From Paenibacillaceae bacterium (lineage in GTDB: Bacteria > Bacillota > Bacilli > Paenibacillales > NBRC-103111): DNA of 11,349 nt. How positions within the stretch are numbered: the first letter of the stretch is position 1; every line of letters begins with the position of its first letter. Positions 1 through 4,867 of this stretch are shown here, one piece after another. Below the pieces are notes generated by a model. It saw nothing but the letters and a program-made list of their open reading frames with translations. It was not told where the DNA came from and searched no databases. The DNA lies in the NCBI GenBank assembly GCA_020697475.1, contig JAJFMO010000049.1, positions 1 through 11,349 on the forward strand, read 5' to 3'. Made by a program: the position numbers and the translations under genes.

Positions 1-74
1 ACCAAGCCGATTTGAATGATTCGGTCATGGCTTTGATTGCCGGTCGTTTCCAGGTCCAGCACAGCGTATTTCAT
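1..74 (-). CDS. dinG: DinG-family exonuclease/helicase, N-terminal fragment (cut by window edge)
   Basis: Only the first 24 codons are present. They read MKYAVLDLETTGNQSHDRII and then QIGL. The DLETTG core is motif Exo I of DEDDh 3'-5' exonucleases, with Asp7 and Glu9 as metal ligands. Bacillota DinG proteins carry such a domain in front of a superfamily 2 helicase, and dinG follows panD in the B. subtilis order, so DinG is preferred over a stand-alone DnaQ-like nuclease. The helicase part lies outside the window. The ATG is the only start codon before an in-frame TGA upstream. A purine-rich AAAGGAA lies about 15 nt upstream, which is long for a ribosome site. The gene is separated from the pan operon by about 500 bp and a terminator, so it is probably its own transcription unit. 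Confidence 0.72.
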   Translation of the reverse strand, partial: MKYAVLDLETTGNQSHDRIIQIGL

Positions 75-118
75 AGGGGATTGAAGGCCATTCCTTTCCG
101 ATCGCGAGCTTCATAACT

Positions 119-132
119 ATTTTAGCATACCA
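119..132 (-). promoter_or_regulatory. Possible extended -10 element for dinG
   Basis: On the minus strand this stretch reads TGGTATGCTAAAAT. It offers an extended -10 (TGG then TATGCT) and an overlapping TAAAAT (5 of 6 to consensus). It lies about 45 nt upstream of the dinG ATG. No good -35 hexamer is seen at 16-18 nt, so this is only a weak candidate. Confidence 0.25.
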
Positions 133-341
133 GATCGTGCAGTTTTAGCCTAGGGAAAAAACACTAAACGAATTTTGGCTAGTAGCGACCTCTGGAACTG
201 CGTTTTGGAATAGAACAGTCGGCGATGGCCCTGATTTCTTAGGGAAGTTACATTGGGAAGTTACAACGGTTGCGAATGATTGTTGACAGGATTTCAGCGA
301 GGGGGAGTCAGGGCAATTGGGATGAATTGCTCTTGCCATTC

Positions 342-531
342 GATGTAACGGACATGACAACGCCTAAGAAGGCTATTGACGCCAATTCCTTGATGTAACG
401 GCCGCCATGGCGGCTTAGAACCGGATTCCACCTCGAAATCATCGGAATTTGTGCTCTAAGCTGCGACTATGTCCGTAAGCCGGCGAAGTTGGCCAATTTG
501 ACGTTCTAAGCTGCTCAGATGGCCGTAAGCC
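342..531. repeat. Symmetric inverted array of four 28-29 bp repeat units
   Basis: Two units face right (342-370 and 392-420) and two face left (454-481 and 504-531). Each pair is offset by exactly 50 bp and both nested pairs share the same centre, near 436.5. Units 1 and 2 both begin GATGTAACGG and end CTAAGAA or CTTAGAA. Units 3 and 4, read on the minus strand, begin GGCTTACGG and end GCTTAGAG or GCTTAGAA. A shared core is TWACGGMC followed, after a variable middle, by SCTWAGA. The 21-22 bp spacers are also related in inverted sense, so the whole is an imperfect ~190 bp inverted repeat able to form a long hairpin or cruciform. Unit 2 contains a perfect 14-bp palindrome (GCCGCCATGGCGGC, 401-414). 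There is no transposase and no obvious target duplication. It is probably a small intergenic repeat element; the function is unknown. Confidence 0.7.
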
Positions 532-600
532 TTCGACCTAATCAGACGAGTCAAGGATGAAATTTGCGATATCCGGAAAAATTATCCATACAAAAGGTGC

Positions 601-634
601 ATCAAAAACAAACAACCCCACAATGCGTGGGGTT
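601..634 (-). terminator. Intrinsic terminator of the panBCD-TPR operon
   Basis: A perfect 8-bp stem (AACCCCAC at 614-621 with GTGGGGTT at 627-634) has a 5-nt loop. In the minus-strand transcript it is followed by a T-rich run, GTTTGTTTTTGAT. It starts about 38 nt after the stop of the last gene of the pan operon. This is a classical Rho-independent terminator. Confidence 0.88.
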
Positions 635-671
635 TTGCTTCGATGCGTTATGGCCATCCCGATACTGCAAA

Positions 672-1442
672 TCAGCCACGCGCGTTTTCCAATATGATTT
701 CTTTGGGCACTCCCGGCAAGCTGGCCGGATCGGTCAAGTAAGCGAGCCGGAACAGCTCCCTCGCCTTCTCCATATTTTCACGCCTGGCTTGAATACAGCC
801 CATGGCGTTATAGGAGATCGCCTTCATCTTGCCGTCATTGGTCAGCGGAAGCAAAAATTGAAAATGCTGATACGCTTCCGCACTTTCCCCCATACGCAAA
901 TACCCCATAGCCAAATACACACGGGCCAAGACGAAGTCAGGGTATTGCTCCAGCAAGAGATTGAATTCCTTCACCGCTTCCGGATACATCTGCAGCTTGT
1001 AGTATCCTTGGCCCTTGGCGAACAGCTCCGATTGTTTCCCCGGATGCATTCCGAGTGGAGGAAGCTCATCAAACGGCTGTTCAAAAATTTCGATCTCATC
1101 AACATGATCGGAAGTGGCAGTCGCCTCTGTTTGTGGTGCGGCAGGGTCAAACTGGTTGAACTCGTTCAATCGAGCCAGCTTCTCCTCGAACTTCAACCAA
1201 TGCTCAATGAACTGGTCGCTCATCGCCTTCAGCACGTTCGCTTCCTTGTCCAGTTCTTGCCTCTCTGCCGGGTCGGCATTTGGATATTGGCGGATAATAT
1301 CATCCAACGCCTCATTCATGACGGCAAAAATGTGCTGCAGCATGCGGGTTTCGCCTCCAATCCCAGGTTCAAAGCGAAAGATCCAGAATGGAATGCTTGC
1401 GGCAGGTACATCATCATTCTTTGCCTCGGGGCGGGTTTTCAT
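672..1442 (-). CDS. TPR-repeat protein, last gene of the pan operon
   Basis: 256 residues if the ATG at 1442 is used. There is no signal peptide or membrane segment, so it is probably cytoplasmic. Residues 34-98 look helical and charged, 99-127 form an acidic linker rich in Asp, Glu and Pro, and about 138-240 hold three TPR-like helix pairs (for example GQGYYKLQMYPEAVKEFNLL, then LARVYLAMGYLRMGESAEAY, then YNAMGCIQARRENMEKARE). TPRs bind proteins; the partner is not evident. The gene lies 33 nt after panD and before the operon terminator, so it is co-transcribed with panBCD, but a role in pantothenate synthesis is not shown. The start is uncertain: the ATG at 1442 has only a weak GGGCGA upstream, whereas the ATG at 1343 (223 residues) has GGAGG at ideal spacing. 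I keep the longer form because residues 1-33 look protein-like and it leaves no large gap after panD. Confidence 0.75.
   Translation of the reverse strand: MKTRPEAKNDDVPAASIPFWIFRFEPGIGGETRMLQHIFAVMNEALDDIIRQYPNADPAERQELDKEANVLKAMSDQFIEHWLKFEEKLARLNEFNQFDPAAPQTEATATSDHVDEIEIFEQPFDELPPLGMHPGKQSELFAKGQGYYKLQMYPEAVKEFNLLLEQYPDFVLARVYLAMGYLRMGESAEAYQHFQFLLPLTNDGKMKAISYNAMGCIQARRENMEKARELFRLAYLTDPASLPGVPKEIILENARG
1341..1358 (-). promoter_or_regulatory. Strong internal ribosome site that may mark the true TPR start
   Basis: On the minus strand, GGAGG (1358-1354) precedes an in-frame ATG (1343-1341) by 10 nt. It is better than the site before the upstream ATG at 1442. If used, the TPR protein begins MLQHIFAVMNEALDD and is 223 residues long. 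Confidence 0.45.
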
Positions 1443-1465
1443 TCGCCCATTCGTTGGATGAAGAC

Positions 1466-1485
1466 GCCGGAGTGATTACTCCGGC
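1466..1485 (-). other. Perfect hairpin overlapping the panD stop codon
   Basis: GCCGGAGT (1466-1473) and ACTCCGGC (1478-1485) form an 8-bp stem with a 4-nt loop, and the panD stop codon sits in the loop and stem. No T-run follows in the transcript, so it is not a standard terminator. It could slow 3' decay or affect translation of the next gene. Confidence 0.55.
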
Positions 1486-1862
1486 ACCGTTGCAGGCTCT
1501 TCCATGCCGAGTGAATACGCCACTTTGTTGTTGGCGTCGAGAATCGCGATACGGGGCTTATAATTACGGGCTTCCTCTTCGGTCATTACGGAATAAGCGA
1601 TAATAATGACGTTGTCGCCGGGTTGAACGAGGCGGGCGGCGGCACCGTTCAAGCAGATCGTGCCCGAACCTCGCGGACCGGCAATAATGTACGTTTCCAA
1701 GCGGGCGCCGTTATTGTTGTTGACTATCTGCACTTTCTCGTTCGGCAGCATGTCGACGTAATCGAGCAAATCTTCATCAATTGTAATGCTGCCCATATAG
1801 TTCAAGTTCGCTTCGGTCACGGTCGCCCGATGAAGCTTGGCTCTCATCATCGTTCTAAACAT
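1476..1862 (-). CDS. panD: Aspartate 1-decarboxylase PanD
   Basis: Converts L-aspartate to beta-alanine and CO2, supplying one half of pantothenate. The 128-residue pyruvoyl-type enzyme begins MFRTMMRAKLHRATVTEANL. Gly24-Ser25 is the self-cleavage site that makes the pyruvoyl group; the conserved context NYMGSITID and the downstream NGAAARL motif are present. Length fits the family. An upstream in-frame ATG at 1886 would add eight residues, but the start at 1862 matches the conserved N terminus and has AAAGGA nine nt ahead. The start overlaps the panC stop by 8 nt, so translation is probably coupled to panC. It is the third gene of panBCD. Confidence 0.96.
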   Translation of the reverse strand: MFRTMMRAKLHRATVTEANLNYMGSITIDEDLLDYVDMLPNEKVQIVNNNNGARLETYIIAGPRGSGTICLNGAAARLVQPGDNVIIIAYSVMTEEEARNYKPRIAILDANNKVAYSLGMEEPATVPE

Positions 1863-2730
1863 GGGAAGGCATCCTTTCCAAATCAAGAATACGGTTGTCG
1901 ATCAGCCGCGTTTTGCCGAATCGTACGGCTACGGCGACGATCAGTTGTTTGGGCGTCACTTGCGGATCCAATGGGGTCAAGGACGGGTACTGCATTACTT
2001 CCACGTAATCAATGTCAGATAGCGATGCCTCGCTGATTCTGTTTGCCACTAGTTGTCGCAATTGCTCAGGTCGGACTTCCCCATTCTGCAGCGCTTCTTC
2101 GGCTTCCGCAAGCGCACGGTTCAAGATGGGAGCTTGACTCCGTTCCTCGGGCGATAAATACACGTTGCGCGAGCTCATCGCTAATCCGTCGGATTCGCGC
2201 AGCGTCGGGCATGGGACGATCTTGACGGGTACATTCAGATCGTGAACCATCTGCTCGATGACGGCGACTTGCTGGGCATCTTTAAGCCCGAAGTAAGCAT
2301 GATCCGGTTGTACGATGTTAAAAAGCTTCAGCACAACGGCAGCCACGCCATCAAAGTGACCAGGTCGAGAAGCCCCGCAAAGCCGTTCGGACACTTCCGA
2401 AACGCTCACTTTTGTCCGCATGGGAGTGGGGTACATTTCTTCTACGTCCGGCACGAAGGCCACGTCAACTCCGGCTTCCTCGGCCATCTTTAGATCTCTC
2501 GCGGTATCGCGCGGATATTTGGCGAAATCTTCGTTCGGCCCGAATTGCAATGGGTTGACAAAGATGCTGAGCACGACGATGCCGTCTTGCGCCTTCGCTG
2601 CACGAATCAAGCTGAGATGGCCTTCGTGCATATAGCCGAGTGTCGGCATGAACCCTACAGTAGTTTCACGTTCCCGGCGCAACCCGGCGAGCTTGCTGCG
2701 CAGACCTTGGATCGTGCGAATCGTCTCCAT
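1855..2730 (-). CDS. panC: Pantothenate synthetase PanC (pantoate-beta-alanine ligase)
   Basis: Joins (R)-pantoate and beta-alanine using ATP, through a pantoyl-adenylate intermediate, to give pantothenate; cytoplasmic. The 291-residue protein carries the family's nucleotide-binding signature MPTLGYMHEGHLSL at 28-41 (HxGH-type His35 and His38), FVNPLQFGPNEDFAKYPR at 57-74, the RPGHFDG and YFGLKDAQQ pantoate/ATP segments, and the KMSKS-like region ending AMSSRN. Length is close to the B. subtilis enzyme. The ATG at 2730 has AAAAAGGAGT nine nt ahead; that ribosome site lies inside the last codons of panB, whose stop ends 2 nt before this start. Its own end overlaps panD. Gene order panB-panC-panD puts all three pantothenate-specific steps in one transcript. 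Confidence 0.97.
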   Translation of the reverse strand: METIRTIQGLRSKLAGLRRERETTVGFMPTLGYMHEGHLSLIRAAKAQDGIVVLSIFVNPLQFGPNEDFAKYPRDTARDLKMAEEAGVDVAFVPDVEEMYPTPMRTKVSVSEVSERLCGASRPGHFDGVAAVVLKLFNIVQPDHAYFGLKDAQQVAVIEQMVHDLNVPVKIVPCPTLRESDGLAMSSRNVYLSPEERSQAPILNRALAEAEEALQNGEVRPEQLRQLVANRISEASLSDIDYVEVMQYPSLTPLDPQVTPKQLIVAVAVRFGKTRLIDNRILDLERMPSHV

Positions 2731-2732
2731 GC

Positions 2733-3599
2733 TTAAGACTCCTTTTTGCCCCCGTATAAATATTCGATCACTTCTTTATCCATATGAAACACGTGTTCCT
2801 GGGCCGGAAACTGCCGCGATTTGACTTCCTTCACATATTGAGCGATGCCTTCCCGTATAGGTTCCCCGATATTCGCGTAAGTTTTGACGAATTTTTTCGG
2901 ATGCAAGGGGGAAGCATATTGTAAAATATCGTGGAAAACGAGCACTTGCCCATCGCAACCTGCGCCCGATCCAATACCGATCGTTGGAATCTCCAGCTCT
3001 TTGCTAATCTGTGCAGCCAGTTCTTCGGTGACCAATTCCAGCACGACGGCGAACGCTCCGGCTTCCTGCAGCGCCTTCGCATCTTTCAGCAGCCGCTCCG
3101 CTTGCACTTGGTCTTTGCCTTGAATTTTGTAGCCCCCGAGTTGGTATATGGACTGCGGCGTCAATCCGATATGTCCCATCACCGGAACACCCGCTTGCAC
3201 GATCGCCTTCACCGTCTCCGCGATTTCCGCGCCGCCTTCCATCTTAACTGCCATCGACAGCCCTTCGCGCATAATTCTAGCTACTTGCTTCAGCGTCTCG
3301 TCCAAACTTCCATGATACGTCATGAACGGCATATCCGTCACGACGAACGTCGTTTGCACCGCACGCGTAACCGCCCGAGTATGATAAATCATGTCGTCTA
3401 GCGTCACCGGAAGCGTCGATTCGTAGCCCAGTACGACGTTGCCGAGCGAATCACCGACGAGGATCATATCTACTCCCGCCTCCTCCGCCAGCTTCGCTGA
3501 AGGATAGTCGTAGGCAGTGACGACAGAGATCGGTTCACCGTCCTGTTTCATTTTACGAATCTTCGAGGTGGTAATCTTCTTCCTGTCTTGCATGTGCAT
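2733..3599 (-). CDS. panB: 3-methyl-2-oxobutanoate hydroxymethyltransferase PanB
   Basis: Transfers a one-carbon unit from methylene-tetrahydrofolate to alpha-ketoisovalerate to make ketopantoate, the first committed step of pantothenate synthesis. The 288-residue protein shows the PanB TIM-barrel signatures: TAYDYPSAKLAEEAGVD near the N terminus, the metal-binding VGDSLGNVVLGYE, MGHIGLTPQS in the middle, and IGIGSGAGCDGQVLV. Length fits the family. The ATG at 3599 has AAGGAGG (3611-3605) five nt ahead. A TTG directly before it and an ATG six nt later are also in frame. It is the first gene of the pan operon and is preceded by a structured leader with a probable attenuator (3600-3830). Confidence 0.96.
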   Translation of the reverse strand: MHMQDRKKITTSKIRKMKQDGEPISVVTAYDYPSAKLAEEAGVDMILVGDSLGNVVLGYESTLPVTLDDMIYHTRAVTRAVQTTFVVTDMPFMTYHGSLDETLKQVARIMREGLSMAVKMEGGAEIAETVKAIVQAGVPVMGHIGLTPQSIYQLGGYKIQGKDQVQAERLLKDAKALQEAGAFAVVLELVTEELAAQISKELEIPTIGIGSGAGCDGQVLVFHDILQYASPLHPKKFVKTYANIGEPIREGIAQYVKEVKSRQFPAQEHVFHMDKEVIEYLYGGKKES

Positions 3600-3621
3600 C
3601 AAGGCCTCCTTAATTTGTCAT

Positions 3622-3659
3622 AAAAAACAAAAAAAGCCTTTCAGCCCCATGCTAAAAGG
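3622..3659 (-). terminator. Leader terminator (attenuator) before panB
   Basis: In the minus-strand transcript CCTTTTAGC (3659-3651) pairs with GCTGAAAGG (3645-3637), a 9-bp stem with one T-G wobble and a 5-nt loop, followed by CTTTTTTTGTTTTTT. It lies between the panB promoter and the panB ribosome site, so it would stop transcription before panB. An upstream segment, AAAAGGA (3710-3704), can pair with its 5' arm, as expected for an attenuator. Confidence 0.72.
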
Positions 3660-3692
3660 AGTATTGCCCAACATGGAATTCAATTTGAATTC

Positions 3693-3724
3693 TTCTGTCT
3701 CGGTCCTTTTGGCTCAGAGCAGAA
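3693..3724 (-). ncRNA. Candidate pan-motif RNA hairpin in the panBCD leader
   Basis: The transcript folds as TTCTG with CAGAA, then CTC with GAG, then GCC with GG-C, capped by an AAAA loop. Two adenosines bulge on the 3' side (in GGAC and in GAGACAG), and a small internal loop lies between the helices. As I recall it, the published pan RNA motif of Bacillota, Chloroflexi and Deltaproteobacteria is a hairpin with two conserved bulged adenosines found in 5' leaders of panB, panC and panD, sometimes as two copies. Position and shape agree, but I could not run the covariance model. Its loop and 3' arm can pair with the leader terminator. Confidence 0.55.
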
Positions 3725-3782
3725 ATAAAAGTAAAACGGCATTCCATGGAACTTGTCAAAAAGGCTTGCATAATGGCTAAAG

Positions 3783-3815
3783 CAAAGTACGATTCCTCAT
3801 AGGATACCGTCTTTG
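3783..3815 (-). ncRNA. 5'-end hairpin of the panBCD leader, possible second pan-motif copy
   Basis: This would be at the very 5' end of the transcript. CAAAG pairs with CTTTG, then CGGT with ATCG, then TCC with GGA around a TATGA loop, with one bulged A and a small internal loop. The 3' arm (GGA, CG, AC in order) resembles that of the hairpin at 3693-3724, so a tandem arrangement is possible. Confidence 0.35.
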
Positions 3816-3822
3816 TGACCAT

Positions 3823-3831
3823 ATTATAGCA
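3823..3831 (-). promoter_or_regulatory. Extended -10 promoter of the panBCD operon
   Basis: The minus strand reads TGCTATAAT, a perfect extended -10 (TGn plus TATAAT). The hexamer 17 nt upstream (TATGAT) is a poor -35, typical of extended -10 promoters. Predicted start is near 3815, giving a leader of about 215 nt before panB. It lies just after birA, so panBCD can be expressed apart from the upstream operon. Confidence 0.7.
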
Positions 3832-3867
3832 AACCTTCGTTGAAAATCATATGGTTTTTTTCATAAA

Positions 3868-4836
3868 CTACGCCATTTCCAGCTCGCCGGAATAAATTTT
3901 GCGCGTGCGCCCATCCGGTGTTCGCACTTCGAGCGCACCTTGCTTGTCGATTCCGGTAGCGACGGCTTGAATCGATTCGCTCCCATCCTGGATGAGAAGA
4001 TGACGGCCGACGGTAACGTTCAGCGCTTCCCACAGCAGACGAATCGGCTCGAAGCCTTGGCTCAAATATAAGTCGTACAGTTGCTCCAGCTGGGACAATA
4101 CTTCGGCAATCAGTTCGTGGCGATCGACACGCCGACCGGATTCGATCATCAGTGAAGTGGCGATGTCCCGCAACGTTTCGGGGAAGTCTTCCAATGCCAA
4201 ATTGGCGCTGATGCCGATCCCGGCGATGACATGGACGAGCCGCTCGTCCTCCGCCTTGGATTCGAGCAGGATGCCGCACACTTTCTTGCCATGAATCAGC
4301 AAATCGTTCGGCCACTTGATTCCGATGGGGAGTTGCGTCAATTTGCCGATCGCCCGGCAAACCGCAACAGCCGTGAGCAGCGTCAGCTGTGGTGTAAATT
4401 GCAGTGGAATTTGCGGCTGAAGCACGAGGCTCATCCAGACGCCTTTGCCTGGCGGCGAATGCCAAGGCCGTCCGCGGCGGCCGCGGCCTCCGGTTTGCTC
4501 CTCCGCAAGCACGAGAGCACCCTCTTCTGCGCCGTCGGCGATCCACTGCTGGGCAATCGACTGCGTCGAATCCACCGTATCCAACACGTTCAGCCGACGG
4601 CCGAAGCGCTTCGTGGAAAGGCGCGACGCCAGCAAGGCGGCGTCAAGCGAGTCCGGCTCGCGTACGAGCCGATATCCACGGCGAGGTGCCGATTCGAACT
4701 CGAAACCGCGCGTCTTCAGCGACTGGATATGCTTCCATACCGCCGTACGGCTGCAGTGTAATAGCCGGCTCAAATCTTCACCGGACCAATCCCGCTCTGG
4801 CCGTTCGCGGAACAGCTTCAGCAGTTGCTCCTCCAT
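3868..4836 (-). CDS. birA: Bifunctional biotin-protein ligase / biotin repressor BirA
   Basis: Activates biotin with ATP to biotinyl-AMP and attaches it to acceptor lysines such as acetyl-CoA carboxylase BCCP; with its DNA-binding domain it can also repress biotin genes. 322 residues. Residues 1-64 form a winged helix-turn-helix (DLSRLLHCSRTAVWKHIQSL). The catalytic domain has GRGRRGRPW at 117-125, KWPND at 174-178 and GIGISAN at 206-212 (GIGINVN is usual). A C-terminal SH3-like domain ends the protein. Length is close to B. subtilis BirA. The ATG at 4836 fits family N termini and has AGGAG 14-15 nt ahead; an ATG at 4878 overlapping the cca stop would add 14 residues and cannot be excluded. 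No biotin operator is seen in the window, so the regulated genes are elsewhere. Confidence 0.93.
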   Translation of the reverse strand: MEEQLLKLFRERPERDWSGEDLSRLLHCSRTAVWKHIQSLKTRGFEFESAPRRGYRLVREPDSLDAALLASRLSTKRFGRRLNVLDTVDSTQSIAQQWIADGAEEGALVLAEEQTGGRGRRGRPWHSPPGKGVWMSLVLQPQIPLQFTPQLTLLTAVAVCRAIGKLTQLPIGIKWPNDLLIHGKKVCGILLESKAEDERLVHVIAGIGISANLALEDFPETLRDIATSLMIESGRRVDRHELIAEVLSQLEQLYDLYLSQGFEPIRLLWEALNVTVGRHLLIQDGSESIQAVATGIDKQGALEVRTPDGRTRKIYSGELEMA

Positions 4837-4867
4837 AGGCTTTCGGTTAGCTCCTGTTCCTTTGTGT

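Larger units (their letters stand above)
75..600. other. Gene-free stretch between dinG and the pan operon
   Basis: No convincing coding sequence is seen. The minus-strand open frame at 145-360 has no ribosome site, no family resemblance and shadow-like composition. The stretch holds a weak dinG promoter candidate (119-132), a short direct repeat (GGGAAGTTACA at 242-252 and again at 255-265) and the symmetric repeat array at 342-531. Nothing else is recognisable. Confidence 0.6.

Noticed and set aside
145..360. 71-codon minus-strand open frame upstream of dinG
   Set aside because: No ribosome site or recognisable family; its 5' end overlaps repeat unit 1 of the inverted array.
342..531. CRISPR array
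   Set aside because: Only two plus two diverged units in inverted orientation, related spacers, and no cas genes.
564..1475. 303-codon plus-strand open frame opposite the pan-operon TPR gene
   Set aside because: It runs through the terminator hairpin and antisense to a TPR-coding frame; no ribosome site; shadow composition.
3600..3831. T-box or other amino-acid riboswitch ahead of panB
   Set aside because: No T-box consensus (GGTGG-type bulge) or specifier stem is seen; hairpin shape and gene context fit the pan motif better.
3600..3867. BirA (biotin) operator near birA or panB
   Set aside because: No long TTAGGTTAAC-like dyad typical of biotin operators is visible.
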